Shown: in pieces, positions 52,534-62,562 of the stretch | How the letters are laid out: each line of letters opens with the position of its first letter | Position numbering within the stretch: position 1 is the stretch's first letter | Origin: Sphingosinithalassobacter tenebrarum | Lineage (GTDB): Bacteria > Pseudomonadota > Alphaproteobacteria > Sphingomonadales > Sphingomonadaceae | DNA: 64,000 nt | Assembly (NCBI RefSeq): GCF_011057975.1 | Contig: NZ_CP049109.1 | Location: 1,395,001-1,459,000 of the forward strand | Reading direction: 5' to 3' | Program-made: the position numbers and the translations under genes | The notes under the pieces: model-generated | The model's database searches: none | What the model was told of the DNA's origin: nothing | The model's input: the letters and a program-made list of their open reading frames with translations, nothing else

Positions 52534-54207
52534 GTGGAAGGCTTTTCGCTCAAGAGTCGCGCAATTGCCTTTTCGATGTGCGCCGGTGCCGTGGCCTTTA
52601 TCCTCGCGCTTACGGCGACTTCGCATGGCGAGCTGGACGTGGACAGCGCCACACGCGCGCTGATCGCGGCGATCGTGTGCGGCGCGATGTGCTGGGCGAC
52701 CGCCGAGCGGACCATTTCCAACACCGCCGCCGCGATCGACGCGGCGATCGAGCGATTGTCGCGCGCCGCGAACGGCGACCTTGAAAGCGAAATTCCCGAC
52801 GAAGTCGGCGCCTGCGTTCCGCCGCTCGCCGAGGCGATGGAGGGCCTGTTCAGTCAGCTCCACGCCAATTTCGAAAGCGTGCAGCGGCTGGCGATGTTCG
52901 ATCCGGTCACCGGCCTGCCCAATCGCACCAATTTTCGCCGCACCGTCGAACGCGTGCTCACCGAACTGCCGTCCGAAGGCGTCGCGGGCCTCTATTTCAT
53001 CGATCTAGACAAGTTCAAGAACGTCAACGACACGCTGGGCCATGCCACGGGCGATGTGCTGCTGGGCATGGTCGCCAATCGCCTGCGCGCGGTGGCCGAT
53101 CGGTTCGCCGCCGAAGGCAGCACCGGGCAGCCGCTGATCGGCCGGCTGGCGGGCGATGAATTCACCATGTTCTTTCCCGATCTGGGCAATGTCCGCGACG
53201 CCGAGCGGATCGCGCGCGGCATTCTGTTCGCCTTGTCCGAAAGTTTCGACCTGGCCGATCAGGAAGTCTCGATCGGCGCCTCGATCGGCGTCGCGCTGCG
53301 TCCCGAACACGGCACGAGCCTGACCGAGCTGATGCGCGCGGCCGACGTCGCCATGTATCATGCCAAGTCGCAGGGGCGGGGGCGTGCCGAGCATTTCACC
53401 GATATGCTCGCTGCCGAGATCGCCGAGCGCGCGCAGCTCGAAAGCGATTTGCGCGAGGCAGTCGACAAGCAGGAATTCTCGCTTGTCTATCAGCCGCAGG
53501 TGAGTGCCGACGACGGCCGGATCGTCGCAGCGGAGGCGCTGCTCCGCTGGCGCCACCCCGACGGGCTGAAGATGCCCGGCGCGTTCCTCGAACGCGCCGA
53601 AGAGACGGGGTTGATGGTCGAAATCGGCGAATGGGTGGTGACGAGCGTTGCCGACACCATTTCGCGCTGGGGCAAGCTGGGCATCGAGCAGCGGCTGGCG
53701 GTCAATATCAGCCCGCGCCAGCTTGACCATGCGACTTTCTTCCGCCGGTTGCGCGATGCGATGCACGCGGCACGCGCGCCTGCTTCGCTGCTCGAGCTTG
53801 AGATCACCGAATCGCTCGCGATGCATTGTTCCGACGATGTCATCGACGCGATTGCCGAACTGCGCGCCGACGGTGCCAGCATCGCGATCGACGATTTTGG
53901 CACTGGCTACACCAATCTCACGCGGCTGCGCGAACTGCCGGTCGATCGCGTCAAGCTGGACAACAGCCTGATCCAGCATGTCGCCGACAGCCCCGAGGCG
54001 CGCGCCATCGCCCAGGCCGTGATCGGGCTTGTCCACGGGCTCGGCCGCGAGGCGGTTGCCGAGGGCATCGAAAGCGAGGCGCAGGCCAAGGTTCTGCGCG
54101 TAATCGGCTGCGATGCGCTGCAAGGCTATGGCATTGCCCAGCCGATGGACGAGGCGGAGTTCCTATCCTGGGTCCGCCGGCCCCATGTCCAGCAATTGCG
54201 CGCGTAA
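52534..54207 (+). CDS. GGDEF-EAL c-di-GMP signalling protein
   Basis: 557 residues from GTG 52534; TTG 52513 is an alternative. Two membrane segments lie near the N-terminus (AIAFSMCAGAVAFILALTA, ALIAAIVCGAMCWATA). The GGDEF domain has MFDPVTGLPNRTNF and a RLAGDEF motif (AGDEF, near residue 206), a permitted variant of GGDEF. The EAL domain is complete: AAEALLRWRHPDG (E about 334), VNISPRQL, LEITESLAM, DDFGTGYTNL, VKLDNSLI, VAEGIE and QGYGIAQPM. The EAL half should hydrolyse c-di-GMP; the cyclase half may be active or regulatory. Control of the local exopolysaccharide is plausible but unproven. Confidence 0.92.
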   Translation: MEGFSLKSRAIAFSMCAGAVAFILALTATSHGELDVDSATRALIAAIVCGAMCWATAERTISNTAAAIDAAIERLSRAANGDLESEIPDEVGACVPPLAEAMEGLFSQLHANFESVQRLAMFDPVTGLPNRTNFRRTVERVLTELPSEGVAGLYFIDLDKFKNVNDTLGHATGDVLLGMVANRLRAVADRFAAEGSTGQPLIGRLAGDEFTMFFPDLGNVRDAERIARGILFALSESFDLADQEVSIGASIGVALRPEHGTSLTELMRAADVAMYHAKSQGRGRAEHFTDMLAAEIAERAQLESDLREAVDKQEFSLVYQPQVSADDGRIVAAEALLRWRHPDGLKMPGAFLERAEETGLMVEIGEWVVTSVADTISRWGKLGIEQRLAVNISPRQLDHATFFRRLRDAMHAARAPASLLELEITESLAMHCSDDVIDAIAELRADGASIAIDDFGTGYTNLTRLRELPVDRVKLDNSLIQHVADSPEARAIAQAVIGLVHGLGREAVAEGIESEAQAKVLRVIGCDALQGYGIAQPMDEAEFLSWVRRPHVQQLRA

Positions 54208-54210
54208 CGT

Positions 54211-55347
54211 TCAGGCGAACGCGCGCGCCAGCACTTCCTCATAGACATCGACGAGCGCCGTCAGATCGCGCAGCGCGACGGCTTCGTCGAGCTTGTGCAT
54301 CGTCGCGTTGAGCAGGCCGAATTCGATCACCGGGCACAGCGCCACCAGGAAGCGCGCGTCGGACGTGCCGCCGCTGGTCGAAAGCTCGGGTGTCACGCCC
54401 AGCTTCGCTTCGATCGCGCCGGTCAGCAGATCGGAGAGCGTACCGGGCTGGGTGAGGAACGCCTCGCCCGACACCTTCGCCGTCACTTCGGCTTCCGGTG
54501 CGTGCGCGAGCACGATCGCGCGGATGCGCTCGGCAAGCTCGGCGCCCCTGTGCAGGTCGTTGAAGCGGATGCTGAGCCGTGCGCGGGCATGGCCGGGAAT
54601 CACGTTTGATGCGGGATTGCCGACCTCCAGGTCCGTGACTTCGATGTTCGAAGGCTGGAACCAGTCGGTGCCGGTATCCAGGACCAGCGCGTCGATTTCG
54701 CCGAGCGCGGCGACGAGGCGCGTAATCGGATTGTCGGCGAGATGGGGATAGGCGACATGGCCCTGCTTGCCGGGCACGTCGATCCAGATATTGACCGATC
54801 CGCGCCGCCCGATCTTGACGGTGTCGCCCAGCCGCATGTTCGACGTCGGTTCGCCGACCAGACACAGGTCGGGGGCGATGTTCATCTGGCGCATGCGATC
54901 GATCAGCGCGCGCGTGCCGTAAATCGCCGGGCCTTCCTCGTCGCCGGTGATGATCAGGCTGACCGTCCCTCCGGTTTCGACGCGGGCAAGCGCGGCGACG
55001 AAGGCGGCGATCGCGCCCTTCATGTCGACCGCGCCGCGCCCGTAGAGCAAGTCGCCCCGTATTTCCGGGACGAACGGATCGCCCGACCAGCCTTTGCCCG
55101 GCGGAACGACGTCGAGATGCCCGGCGAATGCGAAATGCGGTCCGCTTGTTCCCCGGATCGCAAGCAGGTTTTCGACCGGCCCGTCGGGCTCCTCGCCGCT
55201 GGTGAAGCGCTCGACCGAGAAGCCGAGCGGGACGAGCGCCGCCTCGAGTACATCGAACACCGCGCCGCGCGCGGGCGTTACGCTCTCGGCCGCGATCAGG
55301 GCCTTGGTGAGTTCGACGACATCGGGCATTGCTTGGGCATCAGTCAT
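54211..55347 (-). CDS. dapE: Succinyl-diaminopimelate desuccinylase
   Basis: 378 residues from ATG 55347 (ATG 55329 is also possible). M20 marks: FAFAGHLDVVPPGKGW with the metal His, YGRGAVDMKGAIAAFVAA, LIITGDEEGPA, CLVGEPTS and STSGGTSDARFL. It makes LL-diaminopimelate for lysine and peptidoglycan. The start faces the cupin gene's start across 10 nt, so promoters must overlap the coding parts. No good ribosome site is visible. Confidence 0.95.
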   Translation of the reverse strand: MTDAQAMPDVVELTKALIAAESVTPARGAVFDVLEAALVPLGFSVERFTSGEEPDGPVENLLAIRGTSGPHFAFAGHLDVVPPGKGWSGDPFVPEIRGDLLYGRGAVDMKGAIAAFVAALARVETGGTVSLIITGDEEGPAIYGTRALIDRMRQMNIAPDLCLVGEPTSNMRLGDTVKIGRRGSVNIWIDVPGKQGHVAYPHLADNPITRLVAALGEIDALVLDTGTDWFQPSNIEVTDLEVGNPASNVIPGHARARLSIRFNDLHRGAELAERIRAIVLAHAPEAEVTAKVSGEAFLTQPGTLSDLLTGAIEAKLGVTPELSTSGGTSDARFLVALCPVIEFGLLNATMHKLDEAVALRDLTALVDVYEEVLARAFA

Positions 55348-55357
55348 GGAGGCGGCA

Positions 55358-55807
55358 TTGCCCAAGCTCGATCTCGATACAATCCCCCAGACCAATGCGA
55401 CCGGCTATCCGCCCGAATATGCCGGGGCTGTCGAGGGGCGCTGGTATCGGCGGCTGGGGTCGGCAAGCGGGCTCAATGAATTCGGCGTCAGCCATGTGAC
55501 GCTCAGGCCCGGTGCGTGGTCCTCGCAGCGGCACTGGCATGAAGGCGAGGACGAGTTCGTGGTGATGCTGTCGGGCGAGGCGGTTCTGGTCGACGACGAA
55601 GGCGAGCATGTGATGCGCGCGGGCGATTGCGCGGCCTTTCCCAGGGGAGAGGCGAACGGTCATGTGCTGCAGAACCGCGGCGATGCAGATTGCGTGTTCG
55701 TAGCGGTGGGGCGGCCCTCGGCGAGCGATTGCCACTATCCCGATATCGACATGCATCTGTTCGAGGGGCAGGGGTTTCGGCGCAAGGACGGGAGCGGGTT
55801 CGACTAG
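55358..55807 (+). CDS. Cupin-domain protein
   Basis: 149 residues if translation begins at TTG 55358, which has GGAGG (55348-55352) 5 nt upstream; ATG 55346 would put its start over the dapE start codon. Cupin motifs: RHWHEGEDEFVVMLSG with two His and Glu for metal, then GDCAAFPRGEANGHVLQN. A small single-domain beta-barrel, likely metal-binding. Substrate and role unknown. Confidence 0.85.
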   Translation: MPKLDLDTIPQTNATGYPPEYAGAVEGRWYRRLGSASGLNEFGVSHVTLRPGAWSSQRHWHEGEDEFVVMLSGEAVLVDDEGEHVMRAGDCAAFPRGEANGHVLQNRGDADCVFVAVGRPSASDCHYPDIDMHLFEGQGFRRKDGSGFD

Positions 55808-55942
55808 GTCCTGCCTTTCGTCGCCCCTGCGCAGGCAGAGGCCTATCGCTGTGGCTTTCTGCGTTTCGAATGGACACAAAAGCAGCACGGTGGATGCTGC
55901 AACGCGTTCAGCATCACGCTCCGGGTTTGGCGATCTGGCCCG

Positions 55943-56113
55943 CTATTCCCGATCGCCGTCTGACTCGCTGTCCTGCTTGTCCTTGTCGCGATCCTGTGCC
56001 GAAAGCGCCGCACCGATCGCCACGCCCAGCGCGATGCCGATCGCGATATTGTCCATCGCCACGCCCAGCGCGACGCCCACGCCGATACCGATGGCCAGTT
56101 TCGATCCGTTCAT
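55943..56113 (-). CDS. Glycine-zipper microprotein
   Basis: 56 residues from ATG 56113, with AAGGAG 9 nt upstream overlapping the GST stop. The sequence is a repeated GxxxG-like hydrophobic stretch (LAIGIGVGVALGVAM, IGIALGVAIGAAL) with an acidic, Lys-rich tail (QDRDKDKQDSESDGDRE). It is a likely membrane helical hairpin. It follows the GST gene by 13 nt, so it is co-transcribed. Below typical length cut-offs and easily missed. Confidence 0.75.
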   Translation of the reverse strand: MNGSKLAIGIGVGVALGVAMDNIAIGIALGVAIGAALSAQDRDKDKQDSESDGDRE

Positions 56114-56126
56114 GGCGCGCTTCTCC

Positions 56127-56792
56127 TTACTGGGCGGGCATTTCGAATTGTTCGATCACCCAGTCCTCTTCCTGCGCCTTGGCGATCCAGTCCTGCATGA
56201 AGGGGTGCTGAAGCACGGCGTTCATATAGGCGGGTGCGAAGCGCGGGATGGGGAGCGAATAGGTGACGATGCGCGTCACCACCGGCGCGAACATGATGTC
56301 GACCGCGCCGAACTGTCCGAACAGGAAATCGCCGTCGCCGCCGAAGCGCGCGCGCGCCTGTGCCCATAGCTCCATGATCCGCTGCAGATCCTGCAGCACG
56401 TCTTCGTCGGGCTGTTTGGGCGGATAGACCTGGCGGATGTTCATGCTGTGCTTGCGGCGCAGCGCCTGAAAGCTCGAATGCATCTCGGCGGCCATCGATC
56501 GCGCCATGCCGCGCGCGGCGGGATCGGTCGGCCAGAATTTGTCGCCGCCCGAAATCTCGTTGAGATATTCGATGATCGCCAGGCTGTCCCAGACGACGAT
56601 GTCACCGTCCCAGAGGATCGGCACCTTGCCCGAGGACGGCGCGAATTCATCGCCTTCGCGGCGTTTGTCCCAGTCCGAATCGTAGAGCGGGACGACGACT
56701 TCCTCGAAGTCGAGCCCCGATTGCTTGCAGGCGAGCCAGCCGCGCAGCGACCAGGACGAATAGGCACGGTTGCCGATGATGAGCTTGCGCAT
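56127..56792 (-). CDS. Glutathione S-transferase family protein
   Basis: 221 residues. The N-terminal thioredoxin-like domain has IIGNRAYSSWSLRGWLACKQ with the active-site Ser, GKVPILWDGDIVVWDSLAIIEYLNE including the cis-Pro of VPILW. A C-terminal helical domain follows. Family members conjugate or reduce substrates with glutathione. Substrate unknown. Confidence 0.9.
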   Translation of the reverse strand: MRKLIIGNRAYSSWSLRGWLACKQSGLDFEEVVVPLYDSDWDKRREGDEFAPSSGKVPILWDGDIVVWDSLAIIEYLNEISGGDKFWPTDPAARGMARSMAAEMHSSFQALRRKHSMNIRQVYPPKQPDEDVLQDLQRIMELWAQARARFGGDGDFLFGQFGAVDIMFAPVVTRIVTYSLPIPRFAPAYMNAVLQHPFMQDWIAKAQEEDWVIEQFEMPAQ

Positions 56793-56838
56793 GGCGCGAG
56801 AGCTACCCGCGCGCCGGCGTTACGGCAACCGTGCAGCG

Positions 56839-57957
56839 TCAGCCCTGCGGGACGATCAGATATTTCTCGCCCGTCGCCATCTTCGCATAGGCGCGCAGAT
56901 TGTCGGGATCGAGCGCTTCGGTGAGGCTCACTTCGCTTGTGAAATGGCTGGCGAAGGTGGTGGTCAGTTCGGCGGCGACGCGCTCGCGCATCGCCTTGTT
57001 CACTTCCGGTCCCGCCTTGGCGAGGAAATGCGGGAGGAGATAGCCCGAGACGCTCCACGACATGCCCACCGAGCGCGGCACCTGCACCGGCGAACGATCG
57101 AGCATGCCATAGACATAGACCTGCTTGTGCCGGGGCGAGCCATAGCGATTATAGGGTTCGTCGCGGGTAAGCGCGGTCTCCATCGCGGCCACCAGCTCGC
57201 CGGACAGGCTACCGCCCACCGCATCGAAGGCGAGCGTCGCATCGACCAGGGCGCAGGCATCCGCGAGCGTCTTGCGGAAATCGTCCTTCGAGCTGTCGGC
57301 GATGTATTTCACGTCGAGATCGCGCAGGATCGCCGCCTGTTCGTCGCTGCGCACCACGCCGATCAGCGGGACATTGTCGTCGCGGCAGATGCGCGCGAGC
57401 ATCTGGCCGAGATTGGAAGCGGCGGCAGTGTGGATCAGCGCCTTGTGCCCCTCCATCCGCATCGTTTCGACCATCGACAGCGCGGTGAGCGGATTGACGA
57501 AGGCAGCGGCACCATCACGCGCCGACGCGCCTTCGGGCAGTGGCAGAACATCCTTTGCGCGAGCGACTCGATGGGTTGCATAGGTCGACCCTCCGAACAG
57601 CGCGACGGTGCGCCCCATCAGATGCTGCGCATCGGGTCCGGCGGCGATCACCTTGCCCGCGCCTTCATTGCCGACCGGCATCGATTCGCCCTGCCGCGCG
57701 GCGACCGTGGGCAGCGCCTGCTCTGGGATGGCGAAGGTCAGCACCGGCCGGTCGGCGCTGCCGCTCGATTTCATGGTCGACACATCGGCGGGGCCGAGCA
57801 GCAGCCCGAGATCGGAGGGATTGATCGGCGCGGCTTCCATCGCGACGATCACCTGGTCGCCGCCCGGTTCCTCCAGCGAAACCGGTTCGAGCGAGAGGGT
57901 AAGGGTGCTGTCCGCGATTTTCGAGCGCAGCTCCAGCGCATTGGCCGGTATGGTCAT
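56839..57957 (-). CDS. MDR-superfamily NAD(P)H oxidoreductase
   Basis: 372 residues from ATG 57957, with AAGGA 7 nt upstream. N-terminal GroES-like part VIVAMEAAPINPSDLGLLLG, MPVGNEGAGKVIAAG, and the cofactor-binding half with ALIHTAAASNLGQMLARIC. No zinc-ligand Cys/His set was seen, so it resembles zinc-independent quinone reductase-like members more than zinc alcohol dehydrogenases. It lies 29 nt before the molybdenum hydroxylase genes on the same strand. Substrate unknown. Confidence 0.88.
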   Translation of the reverse strand: MTIPANALELRSKIADSTLTLSLEPVSLEEPGGDQVIVAMEAAPINPSDLGLLLGPADVSTMKSSGSADRPVLTFAIPEQALPTVAARQGESMPVGNEGAGKVIAAGPDAQHLMGRTVALFGGSTYATHRVARAKDVLPLPEGASARDGAAAFVNPLTALSMVETMRMEGHKALIHTAAASNLGQMLARICRDDNVPLIGVVRSDEQAAILRDLDVKYIADSSKDDFRKTLADACALVDATLAFDAVGGSLSGELVAAMETALTRDEPYNRYGSPRHKQVYVYGMLDRSPVQVPRSVGMSWSVSGYLLPHFLAKAGPEVNKAMRERVAAELTTTFASHFTSEVSLTEALDPDNLRAYAKMATGEKYLIVPQG

Positions 57958-57986
57958 CGATATTTCCTTTGTGTCTTCACGCGGCT

Positions 57987-60188
57987 TCAGCCCATTTCGG
58001 CGAGCAGCTTGTCGAGCGTCGCGGGATAGCTGCGTATGCGCACGCCGATGGCATTGCGGATCGCGTTGGTGATTGCCGCGCCCGCGCCCGAAATGCCGAG
58101 CTCGCCGATCCCCTTGGACTGAAGCGGGCAAGTCAGATCGTCGCGTTCCTCGAGGAAATGCACGTCGATCTGCGGCACGTCGAGATTCACCGGCAAGTGA
58201 TATTCGGCAAGGTCGCGATTGACGATGTGGCCGTCGCGCAGGTCATGGACCAGCTCTTCGGTCAGTGCCGAACCGATGCCGAACACCATCCCGCCGATAC
58301 ATTGCGAGCGCGCGGTCTTTTCGTTGAGGATGCGCCCGGCGGCGAAGCTGCCGAGCATGCGGCGAACGCGCACTTCACCGGTAACGTCGTTGACGCCGAC
58401 TTCGGCGAAGAAGGCACCATAGGCGGCCTGTGCATATTCCTTGCTGGTCTTGCCGGGCTTGAACACGCCATGCGCCGAAATCGGCCCTGCGCCGAGCGTA
58501 TCGGCGAGCGGAATGCGGCGGTTGTCGAGGATGACGTCGCCGTCGCTGAGCACCAGACCGTCGGCGACGAGGCCGAGCCGGTCGGCGAGTTCCCGTTTCA
58601 CCGCGACACAGGCCTCGAGCACTGCCGAGCCGCTGGAGGACGCGCCCCAGCTCCCGCCCGAGCCTGGGCCGGGGGGAAGCTCGGTATCGCCGAGAATGAC
58701 GCGGACACGCTCGCGCGGCAGGCCGAGCATGTCGGCGGCGATCTGACCCAGCACGGCATAGGTGCCGGTGCCGATATCGGTCATGTCGGTTTCGACCACG
58801 GCATCGCCCTCCGTGGTCAGCGTTACCCGCGCCTCGGCCGGTGACGTGATGTTCTTGCGCGCCGCGCTGGCGACGCCATAGCCGATGCGCCACTCGCCGT
58901 CGCGCATCTCGCCGGGGCGGGCGGGGCGCTTGTCCCAGCCGAAGCGGCGCGCGCCGTCGTCGAGGCATTCGGCGAGCATGCGCGAGCTGTAGGGAATATC
59001 CTGTTCGGGATGGCGATCGGGCAAATTGCGCTTGCGCAGTTCGATCGGATCGATGCCGGTCGCTTCGGCGAGTTCGTCCATCGCGTTTTCGATCGCGAGC
59101 ATGCCGATCGCTTCGCCCGGCGCGCGCATCGATCCCGCGCAGGGCCGGTTCACGCGCGCGATTTCGTGGCGATAGCGGCGACTGGCACCGCCATAGAGGA
59201 AGTGCGTCGCCTGCGCGACCGGCTCGGAAAAGGCCTCGCCGGGCAATTGCGAGACGCGGGCTTCGTGGGCGAGGCCGGTGAGCACGCCGTCCTTGTCCGC
59301 TGCCAGGCGCACGCGCTGGCGCGATTCGGAGCGGCGGACGGTGGTTTCGAACACCTGCTGGCGGCTCATCGCGATCTTGACCGGACGACCGATATCGCGC
59401 GCCGCGATCGCGGCGGCGACGGCCTCCGGCGCGATGCCGAGCTTCGATCCGAAGCCCCCGCCGACATAGGGCGCGTGGATGCGGATATTGGCCGGATCGA
59501 TGCCGAGCGAGTCCGCCAGCTCGTTCCGGTTGTATTTGAGCATCTGATAGCTGCCCCATAGTGTCAGCTTTTCGCCGTCCCACGACGCCACCGAGGCGTG
59601 CGGTTCCATCGGCGCGTTGCTTTGCGCAGGCGTGGTGTAGGTCGCGTCGATCGTGAAGGCGGCATCGGCGAAGGCCGCGTCGAAATCTCCGAAATCCTGC
59701 TGCTTCTTCTCGGGCGCTTCGACGGTCGTGCCCTCGGCTTCGGGATCGAAGGCGCCGTCCTCCTCGGGTGCGAAGCGAAGGTCGAGCGACTGGGCGGCAT
59801 GACGCGCCTGTTCGAATGTCTCGGCGACGACCAAGGCGATCGGCTGGCCGAGATATTCGATTTGCTCGGCGCCCTGCACCGGCGCCTGATTGGCGGTGCC
59901 CTGCGCCGGGTTGCGCAGGAAGCGGTCGCCCGAAAAGACACCGAGCACGCCCGGCACGCCGCGCACCACATCCTCGCCGAGCAAGAGCAGCCGGCCCTTG
60001 GCGATCGTCGCGCGGACGAGCACGCCATAGGCACAGTTTTCGGGCGCATATTCATGCGCATAGGTCGCGCGGCCGCTGACCTTGAGCGGGCCTTCGGGCC
60101 GGTCGAGCGGGGCGCCGGTGAGATGTTGCGCGGTGTGATCGAGCAGGCGGCGCGTGTCCGCCGCGTCCATGACCAGTTCCTTGCTCAT
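57987..60188 (-). CDS. Xanthine dehydrogenase-family molybdopterin subunit (PaoC-like)
   Basis: 733 residues. Large-subunit marks: [84 protein letters not shown] and the active-site Glu in [12 protein letters not shown]. It holds the Mo cofactor and does the hydroxylation. It is coupled to the FAD subunit (4-nt overlap). In E. coli PaoABC is a periplasmic aldehyde oxidoreductase; the subunits here resemble it, but the substrate is unproven. Confidence 0.92.
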   Translation of the reverse strand: MSKELVMDAADTRRLLDHTAQHLTGAPLDRPEGPLKVSGRATYAHEYAPENCAYGVLVRATIAKGRLLLLGEDVVRGVPGVLGVFSGDRFLRNPAQGTANQAPVQGAEQIEYLGQPIALVVAETFEQARHAAQSLDLRFAPEEDGAFDPEAEGTTVEAPEKKQQDFGDFDAAFADAAFTIDATYTTPAQSNAPMEPHASVASWDGEKLTLWGSYQMLKYNRNELADSLGIDPANIRIHAPYVGGGFGSKLGIAPEAVAAAIAARDIGRPVKIAMSRQQVFETTVRRSESRQRVRLAADKDGVLTGLAHEARVSQLPGEAFSEPVAQATHFLYGGASRRYRHEIARVNRPCAGSMRAPGEAIGMLAIENAMDELAEATGIDPIELRKRNLPDRHPEQDIPYSSRMLAECLDDGARRFGWDKRPARPGEMRDGEWRIGYGVASAARKNITSPAEARVTLTTEGDAVVETDMTDIGTGTYAVLGQIAADMLGLPRERVRVILGDTELPPGPGSGGSWGASSSGSAVLEACVAVKRELADRLGLVADGLVLSDGDVILDNRRIPLADTLGAGPISAHGVFKPGKTSKEYAQAAYGAFFAEVGVNDVTGEVRVRRMLGSFAAGRILNEKTARSQCIGGMVFGIGSALTEELVHDLRDGHIVNRDLAEYHLPVNLDVPQIDVHFLEERDDLTCPLQSKGIGELGISGAGAAITNAIRNAIGVRIRSYPATLDKLLAEMG

Positions 60189-61177
60189 GCCGGCACCTCC
60201 AGTCCGCTGGCTTCGCCCAGCACGGCAGCGAGCGTGCGGCGCGCGAGCGGTATCTTGAAATCATTGCTGCCCTGGCCCTGAGCGGCATCGACGAGCAGTT
60301 CGCCGGCAAGCGCGAAGAGTTCGCGGGCGGGGGCTTCGCCGACCAGCATCGCTTCGATCCTTTTGTCCTGCCAGGGCATGGGCGCGAGCCCGCCGAAAGC
60401 GAGCGAAGCGTCAGCGATTACGCCATCTTCCAGGCGGATCACCGCCGCGACCGAGACCAGCGCGAAGGCATAGGAAGCGCGGTCGCGCACCTTGCGATAG
60501 ACGTGGCAGCCGCCGCGTGGTGCGGGCAGGCGGACGGCGCGGATCAGCTCGCCCGGCGCCAGCACATTCTCGATATGCGGCGCCTCGCCGGGGAGGCAGT
60601 AGAATTCGTCGATCGGAATGGTGCGCGTGGCGCCATCGGGGGCGATCGTTTCGACTTGCGCGTCGAGCGCGCGCATCGCCACCGCCATGTCGCTGGGATG
60701 CGTCGCGATGCACTGTTCGCTGCCGCCGAGGATCGCGTGGATGCGATTGAACCCGTCTTTCGCCTGACAGCCGCTGCCGGGCTGGCGTTTGTTGCACCGC
60801 ATGGCAGTGTCGTAGAAATAATAGCAGCGCGTGCGCTGGAGCAGATTGCCGCCGGTCGTCGCCTTGTTGCGCAACTGGCCGCTGGCACCCGCCAGCAGCG
60901 CGCGCGAGAGGACGCCGTAATCGCGGCGGATACGCGGATCGGCGGCGAGATCGCTGTTGGGAACGAGCGCGCCGATGCGCAGGCCGCCGTCCTCGGTTTC
61001 CTCGATCTCGCCCATGTCGAGATGACTGATGTCGACAAGCTTTGCCGGCGCCATCACTTCGAGTTTCATCAGATCGAGCAGATTGGTGCCACCGGCGATG
61101 AAGCTGGTGCCCGCTTCGGCGCCGCTGGTGGCGGCTTCGGCGGGGGAGGCGGCGCGGGCATAGTCGAACGGCCTCAC
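60185..61177 (-). CDS. FAD-binding subunit with extra [4Fe-4S] site (PaoB-like)
   Basis: 330 residues. FAD site: [16 protein letters not shown] and [25 protein letters not shown]. Four Cys suited to a [4Fe-4S] cluster occur at RCYYFYD, RCNKRQ, GCQAKD and QCIATHPSD, the PaoB-type hallmark. It transfers electrons from the Mo subunit through the FeS subunit. ATG overlaps both neighbours by 4 nt. Confidence 0.93.
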   Translation of the reverse strand: MRPFDYARAASPAEAATSGAEAGTSFIAGGTNLLDLMKLEVMAPAKLVDISHLDMGEIEETEDGGLRIGALVPNSDLAADPRIRRDYGVLSRALLAGASGQLRNKATTGGNLLQRTRCYYFYDTAMRCNKRQPGSGCQAKDGFNRIHAILGGSEQCIATHPSDMAVAMRALDAQVETIAPDGATRTIPIDEFYCLPGEAPHIENVLAPGELIRAVRLPAPRGGCHVYRKVRDRASYAFALVSVAAVIRLEDGVIADASLAFGGLAPMPWQDKRIEAMLVGEAPARELFALAGELLVDAAQGQGSNDFKIPLARRTLAAVLGEASGLEVPA

Positions 61178-61680
61178 TTGGCGCCTCCCGCGACTTCGGC
61201 AATGGCGTCGACGATGTTGGGATAGGCCGAGCAGCGGCAGAGATTGCCGCTCATCCGCTCGGCAATCTCATCGGTGGAGAGGTCGGGAGCGCCTTCGAGA
61301 TCGGCCGAGACATAGCTCGGCCAGCCCTGCTTCGCTTCGTCGAGCATCGCGGTCGCCGAACAGATCTGGCCCGGTGTGCAATAGCCGCACTGAAACCCGT
61401 CATGGCGGACGAACGCGGATTGCATCGGCGAAAGCTGGTCGGGATCGCCGAGTCCTTCGATCGTGGTGATCGCATCGGTATCGTGCATCGCCGCCAGCGT
61501 GAGGCAGCTGTTGATGCGCCGCCCGTTGATCAGGACGGTGCAGGCGCCGCACTGGCCGTGATCGCACCCCTTTTTGGTGCCGGTAAGGCCGATGTGATTG
61601 CGCAGCGCATCGAGGATGGTCGTACGCGAGTCGATGTCGAGCATATGGTGCTCGCCATTGACTGTGAGCGTGATGTGCAT
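61174..61680 (-). CDS. [2Fe-2S] subunit of molybdenum hydroxylase (PaoA-like)
   Basis: 168 residues. Two 2Fe-2S sites: [16 protein letters not shown] with later CLTL, and [12 protein letters not shown] with [12 protein letters not shown]. It starts directly at the ferredoxin domain with no Tat signal visible, so unlike E. coli PaoA it may remain cytoplasmic. First gene of the three-subunit operon. Confidence 0.95.
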   Translation of the reverse strand: MHITLTVNGEHHMLDIDSRTTILDALRNHIGLTGTKKGCDHGQCGACTVLINGRRINSCLTLAAMHDTDAITTIEGLGDPDQLSPMQSAFVRHDGFQCGYCTPGQICSATAMLDEAKQGWPSYVSADLEGAPDLSTDEIAERMSGNLCRCSAYPNIVDAIAEVAGGAK

Positions 61681-61777
61681 GGGTTTCTCCCGAGTGGTCA
61701 GTTCGGGGACGCGCGGGCGCTGGCGATGGTTTCAAATGCGAATGGTTCGCAGGGGGGATGGAAACTTAGCGTCGTTT

Positions 61778-61900
61778 GCCCTGAGCTTGTCGAAGGGCTG
61801 TTCTTCTTCTTGCGCCGGGACGAAGAAAAGGGCGGCGCTTCGACGAGCTCAGCGCAAGCGGTGGCGTGCGCCCTCAGCGTGTCTCGACTTCGCTCGACAA
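61778..61900. repeat. REP-like palindrome cluster
   Basis: GCCCTGAGCTTGTCGAAGGGC (61778-61798) is a near-palindrome. A related copy GCTTCGACGAGCTCAGC is at 61837-61853, with a further degenerate TCTCGACTTCGCTCGACA at about 61882-61899. It lies between the 2Fe-2S gene start and the engB stop. Similar sequences recur in sphingomonad intergenic regions in my recollection. Confidence 0.6.
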
Positions 61901-61920
61901 GAACGGAGAGCTACGTCGAT

Positions 61921-62562
61921 TTACCCGATCGCTTCGAGCACGGCGGCGCGTAGTTCGGGGATGCCCATGCCCTTTTCGCTCGACGTGGCGAGGATGTCGG
62001 GATGCGCGGCGGGACGCTTGCGCGCCTCGGCGGCGGTGCGATCGAGCACGTCGGCGAGCTCTGTCGCCTTCACCTTGTCGGCCTTGGTCAGCACGATGCG
62101 ATAGCTGACCGCCGCCTTGTCGAGCATCTCGAGGATTTCGCGATCGACGTCCTTGATGCCGTGGCGGCTGTCGATCAGTACCAGCGCGCGCTTGAGGACG
62201 TCACGGCCGCGCAGGAAATCGTTCACCAGGAAGCGCCACTTCTTGACGACGTCCTTGGGCGCCTTGGCGAAGCCGTAACCGGGCATGTCGACCAGCCGGA
62301 AGGCGAGCGGATCGCCCACATCGAAGAAATTGAGCTCCTGCGTCCGCCCCGGCGTGACCGAGGTGCGCGCGATCGCCTTGCGCCCGGTGAGCGCGTTGAT
62401 CAGCGAGGACTTTCCGACATTCGATCGCCCCGCGAATGCGACTTCGGGGACATCGGGATCGGGCAGGAAGCGCAGCTCGGGCGCGGACTTCAGAAAATCG
62501 ACGCGCCCGGCAAATGCCTTGCGTGCGGTTTCGAGCGTTTCCTCGTCGAAGCCGGCCGTCAT
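61921..62562 (-). CDS. engB: Ribosome-biogenesis GTP-binding protein EngB (YihA)
   Basis: 213 residues from ATG 62562, overlapping the yidC stop (ATGA). G1 [19 protein letters not shown]2 region [14 protein letters not shown]3 [11 protein letters not shown]4 LTKADKV and G5 TSSEKGMGI are all present. It is needed for assembly of the large ribosomal subunit. Normal length. Confidence 0.96.
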   Translation of the reverse strand: MTAGFDEETLETARKAFAGRVDFLKSAPELRFLPDPDVPEVAFAGRSNVGKSSLINALTGRKAIARTSVTPGRTQELNFFDVGDPLAFRLVDMPGYGFAKAPKDVVKKWRFLVNDFLRGRDVLKRALVLIDSRHGIKDVDREILEMLDKAAVSYRIVLTKADKVKATELADVLDRTAAEARKRPAAHPDILATSSEKGMGIPELRAAVLEAIG

